Of a stretch of DNA of 64,000 bases, positions 7,986 to 16,492 are shown in pieces. The DNA comes from Paenibacillus sp. J31TS4. GTDB taxonomy: Bacteria; Bacillota; Bacilli; Paenibacillales; NBRC-103111. Below the pieces are notes generated by a model. The model did no database searches, was not told the DNA's origin, and worked only from the letters and a program-made list of their open reading frames with translations. Within the stretch, counting starts at the first letter, position 1. Every line of letters begins with the position of its first letter. The stretch lies in the NCBI RefSeq assembly GCF_018403265.1, contig NZ_BOSI01000001.1, positions 1,612,001-1,676,000 of the forward strand, written 5' to 3'. A program made the position numbers and the translations under genes.

Positions 7986-9578
7986 TCAGGATTCCCCCAA
8001 CGCCTGTCCGCGCTGCCGTCTCGCGGACCCCCGTACGTTCTCCTCCGCCGCTTCTTCCTCCTCTTCCGCTTCGTCCTCTGCACGCTTTACGGATTTGGCA
8101 CGTTTCGGTCCCGGCACGCCGCTCTCCGTCTTCAGCGCCTTGAGCAGCGAGACGCACATGCCGACCAGAATGATTGCGAACGGAAGCGCCGCTACGATCG
8201 AGGCGGTTTGCAGCCCGTTCAGCCCACCGCTGATGAGCAGCACGACCGCGATGGCCGACTGCACGACTCCCCATGTGATCTTGACGCGGTTCGACGGGTT
8301 CAGACGGCCGTCCGAGGACAGCATGCCGAGCACGAACGTAGCCGAATCGGCGGACGTGACGAAGAACATAACGATGAGCAGGGTCGCCAGCGCCGCGATG
8401 ATCGTACCAAGCGGCAGCTGTTCCAGCGTCAGGAACAGAGCCGAGGTGACATCCTGCTGAACCGCCTCCGCGAGAGGGAGCTGGTCCAGAATCTGGAGCT
8501 TGAGGCCGGTGCCGCCGAAGATGGCGAACCAGAGGAACCCGAACAGGCTCGGGACGAGCAATACGCCGAGCACGAATTCCTTGATCGTCCGGCCTCTCGA
8601 CACGCGGGCGATGAACGTGCCGACGAACGGCGCCCAGGCGATCCACCATGCCCAGTAGAACAGCGTCCATGCGCCGATCCAGCTTCCCTGCGAGAACGGA
8701 GTCAGCCGCAGGCTCATCTGAATGATATTCTGCAGATAGCCCCCGACCGTAACCGTGAACGTATCCAGAATGAAGGACGTCGGTCCCATCACGAACACGA
8801 ACAGCATAAGGATAACCGCGATGACAAGGTTCGTATTGCTGAGCAGCTTGATCCCTTTGTCGAGCCCCGTCGTAGCGGACACGATGAACAGCACCGTCAC
8901 GACGGCGATGATGACTACCTGCGAGCTGTTTCCGGCGGGAATGCCGAACAGATGGGTCAGCCCCCCGTTGATCTGCAGCGCCCCCAGTCCGAGCGAGGTC
9001 GCTACCCCGAACACCGTCGCGATAATGGCCAGAATGTCGATCGCCTTGCCGATCGGTCCGTTGACGCGGTCTCCGAGCAGCGGAACGAACGTGGCGCTGA
9101 TCAGGCCCTTATGGCCTTTGCGGTATTGGAAGTAGGCGAGCGCCAGCGCGATGACCGTATAGACCGCCCACGGATGCAGCCCCCAATGGAAGAACGAGTA
9201 CCGCATCGCCAGCCTGGCCGCTTCCGGCGTGCCTCCCGCCGCTCCCTCGGGCGGCGTCAAATAATGGGACAGAGGCTCGGCGACTCCCCAGAAGACGAGC
9301 CCGATGCCCATCCCCGCGCTGAAGAGCATCGCGAACCAAGTGATTCTTGAATACTTCGGCTTCTCGTCATCGGCCCCCAGCTTGATATGACCGTATTTGC
9401 TGAACGCCAGGTACAGCGAGAACAGCAGGAAGCCGAACGTCGCGAGCAGATAGAACCAGCCGAACTTCTCGATCGTGAACGCAAACAACGCATCGGCGGC
9501 AGCCGTCAGCTGTCCGGGCGCCAGCGCTCCCCACAGAACGAACAGTCCGATAATCGTCAATGAAATGATAAACACCAT
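7986..9578 (-). CDS. BCCT family osmolyte (glycine betaine/carnitine/choline) transporter
   Basis: Sodium- or proton-coupled secondary transporter that imports trimethylammonium compounds such as glycine betaine for osmoprotection. The 530 residues form about 12 membrane helices. The family signature GMGIGLVFWGVAEPLSHY lies at about residues 89-106, and the conserved tryptophan-rich stretch FYWAWWIAWAPFVG near 305 forms the aromatic binding region. The C-terminal tail is highly charged (EDEAEEEEEAAEE); in other BCCT carriers the tail senses osmotic stress. It resembles OpuD most closely in length. The start at 9578 follows TTGGAGGAGATG. Confidence 0.92.
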   Translation of the reverse strand: MVFIISLTIIGLFVLWGALAPGQLTAAADALFAFTIEKFGWFYLLATFGFLLFSLYLAFSKYGHIKLGADDEKPKYSRITWFAMLFSAGMGIGLVFWGVAEPLSHYLTPPEGAAGGTPEAARLAMRYSFFHWGLHPWAVYTVIALALAYFQYRKGHKGLISATFVPLLGDRVNGPIGKAIDILAIIATVFGVATSLGLGALQINGGLTHLFGIPAGNSSQVVIIAVVTVLFIVSATTGLDKGIKLLSNTNLVIAVILMLFVFVMGPTSFILDTFTVTVGGYLQNIIQMSLRLTPFSQGSWIGAWTLFYWAWWIAWAPFVGTFIARVSRGRTIKEFVLGVLLVPSLFGFLWFAIFGGTGLKLQILDQLPLAEAVQQDVTSALFLTLEQLPLGTIIAALATLLIVMFFVTSADSATFVLGMLSSDGRLNPSNRVKITWGVVQSAIAVVLLISGGLNGLQTASIVAALPFAIILVGMCVSLLKALKTESGVPGPKRAKSVKRAEDEAEEEEEAAEENVRGSARRQRGQALGES

Positions 9579-9662
9579 GCCAATGCATCTCCTCCAAATG
9601 TCAGATTAAAACGGCCGGACGATAAGAAAAGCATCCCCTTTCCTCCCCGTTCGGCATACAAA

Positions 9663-9697
9663 AAACGCAAAAAGGAGCTTAGCGGCAGCTCCTTTTA
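9663..9697 (-). terminator. Terminator between ytoI-like gene and BCCT gene
   Basis: AAAAGGAGCT and AGCTCCTTTT pair around a 7-base loop, followed leftwards by TTTTTGCGTTTTTT. It lies about 160 bases after the CBS-domain gene and about 85 before the transporter start. It could end the former or act as an attenuator in the leader of the latter. Confidence 0.75.
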
Positions 9698-9855
9698 ATT
9701 CCGAGTAGATCACTCGTACATTTTGCTATTGTAACAAAAACCGCCAGGCATTTCAAAGAAAAGCAAGAATGTTCTGAATATGGGCGGCGGCTCACGGCGC
9801 CGAACCAGCAGTAAAACCGGCCCTGCAAGCAGTGGATTCTCCCGGCAGGAAGCCG

Positions 9856-11193
9856 CTATTGATCGAACACTTGCGCCGTGAGCATCGCCTTGCCGGCCAG
9901 CCGGTCGCCGTCGTAAACCTCGATGTCGATCTTGCCGAATTTGCGGCTGACCTCAATAAGGCGGGGCCGGATGACAATCTCCCTCTCCATCTGTACCGGA
10001 TGCAGGAAATAGGTCGTGACATTATCGATCACGAGGTCGCCCTTGCGGTAATCCTGAATGAGCCGGTAGGCCGCCTGGGTCATGAGCATGGTCAGCACAC
10101 CGGAGGAGACGGAGCCGAGCCGGTTCGTCATTTGGGGCGTGACCGTTCCGCGCATGCACAGGGCGCCCGTCTCGTCGCGGCACTCCTCGAAGCCGGACCA
10201 GATCAAATCCTCGAACGTCTCGCCGATCTGGGGCTGCCGGGAGATATACTGCATGACCTTCAGCACGTCCTTGCGGCTGATGACGCCAATCATCTTGCGA
10301 TTCTGGTCGACGACAGGCAACAGCTCAATGCCCTCCCACACCATCAAATGCGCGGCCGAGGCGACCGAGGCGTGCTGGTGAATCGTAATGGGGTTGCGGG
10401 TCATCAGCTTGTCGATCGTCTGCTCCTGCCGGGCATCGACCATATCCTTGGACGTCACCATGCCGACGACGCGGTTCCACTCGTCGACGACCGGGAAGCG
10501 GTTATGGCCGGTCTCCTCGATCAGCTTGCGCCAATCCTTGACCCGGCTCCCGTACTTCAGCGCGTAAACGACGCTCTCCGGCGACAGAATGTCCTGCACG
10601 AGCATGATCTTCTTCTTGATCAGCCGGTCGTAAATGGCGCGGTTGATCATCGAAGCGACCGTGAACGTGTCGTAGCTGCTCGAGATAATCGGCAGCGCCA
10701 GCTCATCCGCCAGCTTCACCACCTCGTCGCTCGCCGAGAATCCGCCCGTAATCAGGACGGCGGCTCCTTGCTCCAGCGCGCACAGATGGGCCTTGTCCCG
10801 GTTGCCCACGATTAGCAGATTGCCCGGCTCGATGTAGCGGAGCATCGCCTCCTGCTGCATTGCGCCGATAACGAATTTGCTCAGCGTCTTGTCCAATCCC
10901 TCCGACCCGCCGAGTACTTCTCCGTCAACGATATTGGCGACCTCCGCAAAGGTCAGCTTGTCTATGTTATGCCGTTCCTTCTTCTCGATCCGAACCGAGC
11001 CGATCCGTTCCTTCGTGCTGATCAGCCCCAGCGTCTCGGCTTCCTTGATGGCCCGGTAGGCGGTTCCTTCCGAGACCTCCATCTCCCGGGCGATCTGGCG
11101 GACGGAGATCTTCGTGCCGACCTTGAGCCCCTCGATATGACGAAGAATCCATTCGTGCTTCGTCAGAGCCTCGTCCTTATCTTGGATGTCCAT
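9856..11193 (-). CDS. DRTGG/CBS-domain transcriptional regulator, YtoI-like
   Basis: A 445-residue cytosolic protein with four parts: an N-terminal winged-helix (KHEWILRHIEGLKVGTKISV, quoted in part, with SEGTAYRAIKEAE as recognition region), a DRTGG domain (about 75-180), a CBS pair (about 190-310), and a C-terminal hot-dog thioesterase-like fold (about 330-445). The order matches B. subtilis YtoI (439 residues). CBS pairs usually bind adenosyl ligands, so this is probably a nucleotide-sensing regulator; the ligand and targets are unknown. I chose the ATG at 11193; a good promoter lies just upstream at 11242-11271. Confidence 0.88.
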   Translation of the reverse strand: MDIQDKDEALTKHEWILRHIEGLKVGTKISVRQIAREMEVSEGTAYRAIKEAETLGLISTKERIGSVRIEKKERHNIDKLTFAEVANIVDGEVLGGSEGLDKTLSKFVIGAMQQEAMLRYIEPGNLLIVGNRDKAHLCALEQGAAVLITGGFSASDEVVKLADELALPIISSSYDTFTVASMINRAIYDRLIKKKIMLVQDILSPESVVYALKYGSRVKDWRKLIEETGHNRFPVVDEWNRVVGMVTSKDMVDARQEQTIDKLMTRNPITIHQHASVASAAHLMVWEGIELLPVVDQNRKMIGVISRKDVLKVMQYISRQPQIGETFEDLIWSGFEECRDETGALCMRGTVTPQMTNRLGSVSSGVLTMLMTQAAYRLIQDYRKGDLVIDNVTTYFLHPVQMEREIVIRPRLIEVSRKFGKIDIEVYDGDRLAGKAMLTAQVFDQ

Positions 11194-11241
11194 ATCCTGT
11201 CCGCTCCTTCCGCTATCTGTATCATTCTGTACTATCTCTAT

Positions 11242-11271
11242 ATTATAGAACAGAATGAACCCGAACAGCAA
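11242..11271 (-). promoter_or_regulatory. Predicted sigma-A promoter of the YtoI-like gene
   Basis: TTGCTG (-35, 11266-11271) and TATAAT (-10, 11242-11247) are separated by 18 bases on the minus strand, about 50 bases before the chosen start. The -35 matches four of six consensus positions. Confidence 0.5.
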
Positions 11272-11425
11272 CGTTCTCTTGGCAGCAGATAGCCTGCCCG
11301 CAGGAAACCTCCTCTCCTGTTCCCTCCCCTGCTCCCGCAGTCCCTCCCCTTCTTTTCCCCCATTGGGCATGGTATAATGAAGTGATTTGCTAATCTATCA
11401 ATCTTCTGAAATGAGGACTAATCTA

Positions 11426-12262
11426 TTGACCATCCGTATCATTACAGACGGCAGCTGCGATCTTCCTGCTTCCTTGACCGAGCGGCTCGGCATTTCCGTC
11501 GTTCCGCTCACCGTCCGTATCGATTCCGAGGAGATGGACTCGAGCGTAGATACCGAGTACTTTTACCGCCGGATGAAGGAGGCCGCCGAGCTTCCTCAAA
11601 CCTCCAGCCCGAACCCGCATACGTTCCTGTCCCATTTTCGCGCCGCCGGCACCCGCGACATGCTGGTGCTCTGTCTCTCCTCCGCGCTGAGCAGCACGTA
11701 TCGTCATGCGGAGATGGCCAAGGAGATGTTTGTGGAAGAGGGCTTTGAAGGCCGCATCGAGGTGCTCGACGCGAAGACGACGTCGCTCGGTCTCGGCGTG
11801 CTCGCTGTCCGCGCGGCGAAGCTGGCGCAGGAGAGGACGTCCTTCTCGGACCTGTATCAGTCCATGGTCCAGCGTATCAAGGACACGCGAACCGAGTTTA
11901 CGCTCGATACGCTCGAAAACGTTATCAAAGGCGGCCGGCTGGACCGTGTCCGGGGCGCCGTCGCCAGCTTCCTGAACATCAAGCTCCTCATGCAGGCGAG
12001 CGGGGAAGGAACGATCGAGGTGGTCGACAAGGTCCGCGGCTCGCAGAATGCGATGAAGCGGCTCTTGGACAAGATCGGGGAGACGTTCCCGGCCACCGGC
12101 TCCGACCTGATCGGCATTGCCCACAGCAACTGTGAGGAAAAGGCCAAGGCCTTCGCCAAGCAAGTGCTCGATCGGTACCCGTTCCGCGATGTCGTCTTCT
12201 CGAACATGGGGCCGGTCATCGGCACCTATGCCGGTGAAGGCGGTCTGCTGGTCGCTTACTGA
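11426..12262 (+). CDS. DegV family fatty acid-binding protein
   Basis: DegV/FakB proteins bind a fatty acid and present it to the FakA kinase for phosphorylation before its entry into phospholipid synthesis. The 278-residue protein starts TIRIITDGSCDLPAS, the family's first strand and ligand loop, and contains TSSPNPHTF and the SS/T-rich motif LCLSSALSSTY that contact the carboxyl group. I prefer the TTG at 11426 because GAGGA lies 7-8 bases before it; the in-frame ATG at 11411 has no clear ribosome-binding site. The gene is divergent from the YtoI-like gene. A DAK-domain partner (FakA) is not seen nearby. Confidence 0.9.
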   Translation: MTIRIITDGSCDLPASLTERLGISVVPLTVRIDSEEMDSSVDTEYFYRRMKEAAELPQTSSPNPHTFLSHFRAAGTRDMLVLCLSSALSSTYRHAEMAKEMFVEEGFEGRIEVLDAKTTSLGLGVLAVRAAKLAQERTSFSDLYQSMVQRIKDTRTEFTLDTLENVIKGGRLDRVRGAVASFLNIKLLMQASGEGTIEVVDKVRGSQNAMKRLLDKIGETFPATGSDLIGIAHSNCEEKAKAFAKQVLDRYPFRDVVFSNMGPVIGTYAGEGGLLVAY

Positions 12263-12287
12263 ATGTACGGATTGCTGCATACAGAAC

Positions 12288-12319
12288 AAGCCCGGAAGGC
12301 TTCGGCCTTCCGGGCTTTT
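12288..12319 (+). terminator. Terminator after degV
   Basis: AAGCCCGGAAGGC-TTCG-GCCTTCCGGGCTTTT: a long GC-rich stem with a TTCG tetraloop and a T-tract, 25 bases after the degV stop. Confidence 0.9.
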
Positions 12320-12381
12320 CGTATAGCCAATCCTTCTGCTTCAGCATACCGGGCCCTTCAAGCAAGCCGCGGCTTCGCGCT

Positions 12382-13986
12382 TTAGTTCAGCTTGAGTGCA
12401 TCCTTCGTCTTGGCGTAGATCTTCATATATTCGTCGACCCCCATCTTTTTGAGCGTCGCCTTGTAGTTGTCCCACTCGGTGAACGGCAGGTCGCCTTTGA
12501 TGAATTTGGCCTGCGTCTCGGTAATATACGTGTTGATGTCGTTTTCTATGGCCCTCATCTTCTCGAGATCCTCTTCCGCATAGGTGAACGGCGGCCAGAT
12601 GTCCTTGATCAGATACGGCTTGTATTTCTCGGCAGCCGCCACGGACTCCGGCAGACTTTCGGCTCCCTTGAACGTCTTTTGGCGAACGATGGACGGATAC
12701 CCGCCGCCCGGCCAAGTGACGTACTTGACGAGCGCCTGCTCGAGCGTGAGCCCGTTCGGGTTTTTGGCGATCTCGTCGGTATATTCATAATTGCCGTCCG
12801 GCAGTTCCTTGTAGCTCTTGTCCTTGAACCCGAGGAAGAACATCTTGGCACCCTCTTCCCCATAGAAGTAATCGATCCAGCGGACCGTCGCCTCGGGGTT
12901 CTTGTTCTTGTCGGTAATGGCGAACGAGCCGAGCGTCGCCACCGGACTGCCGATTCCGGTAAACATCTGATCGCCTCTCGGCCCTTTGAGAACAGGCGTG
13001 CCCACGTAGGCCGTCTGCTTCATGAGCGTAACCGGACTGGAGACGGACATCGTCCCGTAGACCGTCTGGGCGCCCTTGGCGAAGAACTGGTTGTCGTTAA
13101 TCGTGAAGATCTCCGGATCCAGCAGCCCTTCCTTGTAGAGCTTATTCACGAATTGCAGCTGCTCCTTGTACCGGTCGTCCGTCTTGATGAAGCGGAGCTG
13201 CTTCGTCGCCGGATCGATATCGACGTGCGCGTGGTTGCTCCCGCGCGTATTGAGGCCGAACGAGCCGTTCAAGAAGCTCAGCAGGCTCGCCACGCCCTTG
13301 GCGCCATAGCCGATCTCGTCGTTCTTGCCGTTCTTGTTGAGGTCCGTCGTTTTAACTGCTTTTAAATAAGCGTACAGCTCATCGGTCGTGGTGGGCTCCT
13401 TCATATTGAGCGCCGCCAGCCAATCCTTGTTGATCCACAGCTTGCCAACGCGGACGGAGGTAAACTCGGGATCAAAAAATTGGGGGAAGGTATAAATACC
13501 GCCGTCGGGCATCGTGATGCCTTTCTTCAAATCGGGGTACTGGTCCATCAGCTTCTTGAAGTTGGGGGCATACTTGTCGATCAGGTCGTTCAGCTTGATG
13601 AACGTGCCTTGGCTGCCGTACTTCTGCACGTCCTCCCGCGGGATGGCCGCCGTGTAGAACGCGTCCGGGTAATCGCCGCTCGCCAGCGCCAGATTGCGCT
13701 TCTCCGTCCTCGCATCGAACGGAATGAGCTGGAAGTCCACGTTGACGTTCGTCATCTTGGCGTATTCCTGCCAGAGCATCGTCTGGCTCCAATCGTTGGC
13801 GGTCGTCGCCGACTTGCCTGTGAAAAACTTCAGAGTAATCGGTTCCTTCACGATCGGAAATCCGGTCGCGTTCACATTGCCCTCCGCCTTGCCTTTTGCC
13901 TCCTTCTCGCCGCCTCCGCAGCCGGCCAAAAGCCCCCCAGCCATCGTGACGGTCATCGCTGCTGCAAACCATTTGTTCGCTTTCAC
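12382..13986 (-). CDS. Extracellular solute-binding lipoprotein (ABC-type)
   Basis: Lipid-anchored binding protein of a carbohydrate-type ABC importer. The 534 residues begin with a signal peptide and lipobox LLAGC (lipidated Cys23), followed by a Gly/Glu/Lys linker. The mature part carries motifs typical of the large (about 530-residue) Paenibacillus LipO/YtcQ-like family, e.g. DLNKNGKNDEIGYG and the C-terminal FTEWDNYKATLKKMGVDEY. I chose the GTG at 13986 because AAGGGGGAAG lies just before it. No permease or ATPase gene is next to it, so it is an orphan that must use a distant transporter. A sigma-A promoter overlapped by a cre site lies upstream (14064-14092), pointing to CcpA repression. 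Confidence 0.9.
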   Translation of the reverse strand: MKANKWFAAAMTVTMAGGLLAGCGGGEKEAKGKAEGNVNATGFPIVKEPITLKFFTGKSATTANDWSQTMLWQEYAKMTNVNVDFQLIPFDARTEKRNLALASGDYPDAFYTAAIPREDVQKYGSQGTFIKLNDLIDKYAPNFKKLMDQYPDLKKGITMPDGGIYTFPQFFDPEFTSVRVGKLWINKDWLAALNMKEPTTTDELYAYLKAVKTTDLNKNGKNDEIGYGAKGVASLLSFLNGSFGLNTRGSNHAHVDIDPATKQLRFIKTDDRYKEQLQFVNKLYKEGLLDPEIFTINDNQFFAKGAQTVYGTMSVSSPVTLMKQTAYVGTPVLKGPRGDQMFTGIGSPVATLGSFAITDKNKNPEATVRWIDYFYGEEGAKMFFLGFKDKSYKELPDGNYEYTDEIAKNPNGLTLEQALVKYVTWPGGGYPSIVRQKTFKGAESLPESVAAAEKYKPYLIKDIWPPFTYAEEDLEKMRAIENDINTYITETQAKFIKGDLPFTEWDNYKATLKKMGVDEYMKIYAKTKDALKLN

Positions 13987-14063
13987 ATCTGCTTCCCCCT
14001 TACAGAGTTGATGGAGCTGCCGCAAACAGTCTTACAGAATTTCTATTTTTTAGAATCGAATAA

Positions 14064-14092
14064 ATTATCTGAATTTTTGAAAGCGCTGTCAA
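14064..14092 (-). promoter_or_regulatory. Sigma-A promoter of the solute-binding protein gene
   Basis: On the minus strand TTGACA (14087-14092) and GATAAT (14064-14069) are spaced by exactly 17 bases, about 80 bases before the GTG start. This is a near-consensus vegetative promoter. Confidence 0.75.
14078..14091 (-). promoter_or_regulatory. CcpA binding site (cre) overlapping the -35
   Basis: TGAAAGCGCTGTCA fits the Bacillus cre consensus TGWAARCGYTWNCW at every position. It covers the -35 hexamer of the promoter at 14064-14092, a position where CcpA blocks RNA polymerase, so catabolite repression of the lipoprotein gene is the likely outcome. Confidence 0.75.
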
Positions 14093-14127
14093 GTTTTATT
14101 TACCAAAATTCACCGTTTTCTTTCGAA

Positions 14128-14161
14128 CAAAAAAAGCCGTCCGGGTTTGTGCCCGGAGGCC
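14128..14161 (-). terminator. Terminator after the 93-residue membrane protein gene
   Basis: On the minus strand GGCCTCCGGG-CACAAA-CCCGGACGGC is followed by seven T, 18 bases past the stop codon at 14179. Confidence 0.8.
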
Positions 14162-14178
14162 TTTCTCGCGGCTGCGGC

Positions 14179-14460
14179 TTATTTGCGTGCCTGCAAAAGC
14201 GGAGAGCCGGCCAGCCGCCTGCGGATCTGGTTCCGCTTCATCCGCTGGATCCGCCGCAGCTGCTCCCGCTGCTCCTCTTTGACGCCGAGAATGTCGTGCA
14301 GGTGCGCCCCTATGATGAGCAGCGCGAACGACAGCCAGAGCGTTCCGAATACCGCCGGCGGCGTCCAGCCCCCGCCGACCGGCAGCCTCGGGACTGCATA
14401 CAGCAGCATGGCCAGCGCCAAGCTGAGCCAAATGACATTCTTGAACCCTTTCATCTCCAT
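14179..14460 (-). CDS. Small two-helix membrane protein of unknown function
   Basis: A 93-residue protein with two hydrophobic helices (NVIWLSLALAMLLYAVP and FGTLWLSFALLIIGAHL) joined by a short Gly/Pro loop, and a basic cytoplasmic tail (RRIQRMKRNQIRRRL). I do not recognise the family. AAGGGGGCGG stands just before the ATG, and a terminator follows the stop, so it looks like a real gene. It lies downstream of the YheA gene on the same strand, separated by about 145 bases. Confidence 0.6.
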   Translation of the reverse strand: MEMKGFKNVIWLSLALAMLLYAVPRLPVGGGWTPPAVFGTLWLSFALLIIGAHLHDILGVKEEQREQLRRIQRMKRNQIRRRLAGSPLLQARK

Positions 14461-14604
14461 CCGCCCCCTTCCCGCGTTGCTTGTACCTCCGCATTGTTCT
14501 TGCCTAGTACAAGATATGCGGCAGCAAGCCCCGTTAGAAGCAGCCTGTCAGAAGAAAGCTGCCCGTCCGCCGCCGCTGTCAGCCCGGGAACAGCTCTTGT
14601 CTTT

Positions 14605-14943
14605 TTAGCTTGGGAAAAGCTCCTGAAGCGGCTCCGCCATAATGCGCTGAATGTCCTCCACGATGACCGACAGCCTGCGCTCGGCATCGAACAGCTTACG
14701 GATGGACGCATTGAGGCTGATGACCTCGAACAGCTGCTCCATCTTCTTCAGCTCGTCCTCGGGCGGCATCTCGCCCCCCATCATCTTCTGCTGCAGCTCC
14801 ATCTGGCGGCTGCGGAAGTCGTCCAGCATCCGCTTGCTTTCGGAATCGGCCTCCACCTCCTGCCTTGCGGCCATCATGTCCTTATATTCCGGGCATTCCC
14901 GAAGCGCGCGTACGAGCTCGTACGCCTTGTCATATACATTCAT
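14605..14943 (-). CDS. yheA: YlbF/YmcA-family protein YheA
   Basis: A 112-residue all-helical protein, almost entirely coiled coil (CPEYKDMMAARQEVEADSE, then DELKKMEQLFEVISLN). Length and pattern match B. subtilis YheA (about 117) rather than the larger YlbF and YmcA, which bind RNase Y. In B. subtilis yheA lies in the same neighbourhood as yheC and yheD; here it is divergent from the YheC/YheD array, supporting the identification. The ATG at 14943 follows AAAGGAGAG. Function is unknown; a role in RNA turnover would be inference from the paralogues. Confidence 0.85.
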   Translation of the reverse strand: MNVYDKAYELVRALRECPEYKDMMAARQEVEADSESKRMLDDFRSRQMELQQKMMGGEMPPEDELKKMEQLFEVISLNASIRKLFDAERRLSVIVEDIQRIMAEPLQELFPS

Positions 14944-15112
14944 GCTTATCTCTCCTTTTGGGGGACTTCCTTTTCCCGGCGCTTCCCCCGAGATTCTGGC
15001 AGATGGCTTTCCCGGAAGTTGGGCGTTTCGCAAGCACCAAGAAAATTTCGTCCTCATATGATGAACTAGTCAAATGTAACGCCTACGTCAAGTAGGGCAG
15101 GAAGGGAGAACT

Positions 15113-16492
15113 ATGGCCACGACAAAATTAGCGGTGCACGTACAATCCATCGGCCCCCTGGACAGCCATGTCATCCTGCTGCGTGACTCCTTGATGAAGC
15201 AGTGGAAGATCCCGGCGAACCGCCCCCTCTCCCTCCGGTTCGGCTCTTATCGAGCGGAGGTCCGGGTCATCGGCGGCTCCCGCAAAGCCACCCTGCGCAT
15301 GAGCGAACCTCTCGCCCGCGAACTGGGCATCTCTGACGGGGCCCAGCTGGTGCTCTCGTACCGCAAGAACAGCCAGTCGCTCCAGCTCGGCCCGCTGATC
15401 GGGGTCCTGTTCAACCGCGCGGATGCCGCTTCCGCCGACCGTCCCTTCGGGGCGAACACCGGGTTTTGCCAGGAGCTGACGGCCGGCACCGGCAGTACCG
15501 GCGGCATCGTCTATTTCTTCACTCCAGCGGATCTGGACAGCGAGCCCCGCTCCGTACGCGGCTGGAGCTATGACGGAAAATGGACGCGGCGGACGTTCCC
15601 CGTTCCGGATGTCGTCTACAACCGGCTGACTAACCGGAACATTGAGAAGAACGACAAGGTCCAGACGTTCTTTCGCCAGGTCAAGGCGATGCACGGCGCT
15701 TCCGTCTTCAACGAGCGGTTTTTAAACAAGACCGAGGTGTTCCAGGCGCTGAAGCCCGTTGCGGAGGTGCAGGCCTACTTGCCGGAATCCTATCCGATGC
15801 GCAAGCTCGAGACGCTAAAGGCGATGTGCGCCAAATATGCGACCGTCTTCATCAAGCCGACGCTCGGCAGTCTAGGCAAGGGCATCATCCGCGTCAACCG
15901 GACGGAATCCGGCTATCACTGTCATTTTAACCAACCGAAGGGAACGAGTAAACAAAGTTTCTCTTCGCTTGCCAAACTGTACGCCGCCATCTCCCCCCGC
16001 GTCAAAAGAGCTCCCTACCAAATTCAGCAGGGGCTGAACCTGCTGGAGGCAGGCGGACGCCCGATGGACTTCCGCGCGGTGGTGCAGAAGAACGGCAAGG
16101 GCGAATGGAAGGTGACGTCCATCGTCGGCCGGATCGCCGGCCCCGGCAACTTCGTCTCCAATATCGCCCGCGGGGGCACGCTCGCCACCGTTCCCGACGC
16201 GATTGGCCGGTCGCGCCTGCCGGCGGGAATCCGCACCACTGTCCCGAAACGGCTGGATGAAGCCGCGACCGCGATAGCGGTGCATCTTGACCAGCAGCTG
16301 CCAGAGCACTTTGGCGAGATGGGAGTTGATCTCGCCGTAGACACGACCGGCCGCGTCTGGCTGCTCGAGGTCAACTCCAAGCCGTCGAAGGAAGACAACA
16401 CGGCGCTTCAGCCCGATAAGATCCGTCCCTCGGTGCGGCGCGTGCTTCAATACGCCCAGTTCCTCACCTTCGGGGACCGGGGATCCGCATGA
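15113..16492 (+). CDS. YheC/YheD family ATP-grasp protein 1 (long, YheD-like)
   Basis: First of five tandem ATP-grasp proteins. At 459 residues it has the YheD layout: an N-terminal beta-rich domain of about 100 residues (ending LQLGPLIGVLFNR), then an ATP-grasp fold. Visible landmarks are VVYNRLTNR (about 166), the ATP-binding lysine and glycine-rich loop FIKPTLGSLGKGIIRV (about 246), DFRAVVQKNGKGEW (about 319), DLAVDTTGRVWLLEVNSKP with the metal-binding Asp and Glu-x-Asn (about 404-424). B. subtilis YheC/YheD are mother-cell-expressed and spore-associated; the substrate is unknown. ATP-grasp enzymes usually join a carboxylate to an amine. It overlaps the next gene by 4 bases. Confidence 0.88.
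   Translation: MATTKLAVHVQSIGPLDSHVILLRDSLMKQWKIPANRPLSLRFGSYRAEVRVIGGSRKATLRMSEPLARELGISDGAQLVLSYRKNSQSLQLGPLIGVLFNRADAASADRPFGANTGFCQELTAGTGSTGGIVYFFTPADLDSEPRSVRGWSYDGKWTRRTFPVPDVVYNRLTNRNIEKNDKVQTFFRQVKAMHGASVFNERFLNKTEVFQALKPVAEVQAYLPESYPMRKLETLKAMCAKYATVFIKPTLGSLGKGIIRVNRTESGYHCHFNQPKGTSKQSFSSLAKLYAAISPRVKRAPYQIQQGLNLLEAGGRPMDFRAVVQKNGKGEWKVTSIVGRIAGPGNFVSNIARGGTLATVPDAIGRSRLPAGIRTTVPKRLDEAATAIAVHLDQQLPEHFGEMGVDLAVDTTGRVWLLEVNSKPSKEDNTALQPDKIRPSVRRVLQYAQFLTFGDRGSA

Noticed and set aside
7980-9350. Long plus-strand frame opposite the BCCT transporter.
   Set aside because: It is a mirror of the transporter's codons with an Arg/Glu/Asp/Gln-rich product and no start signal.
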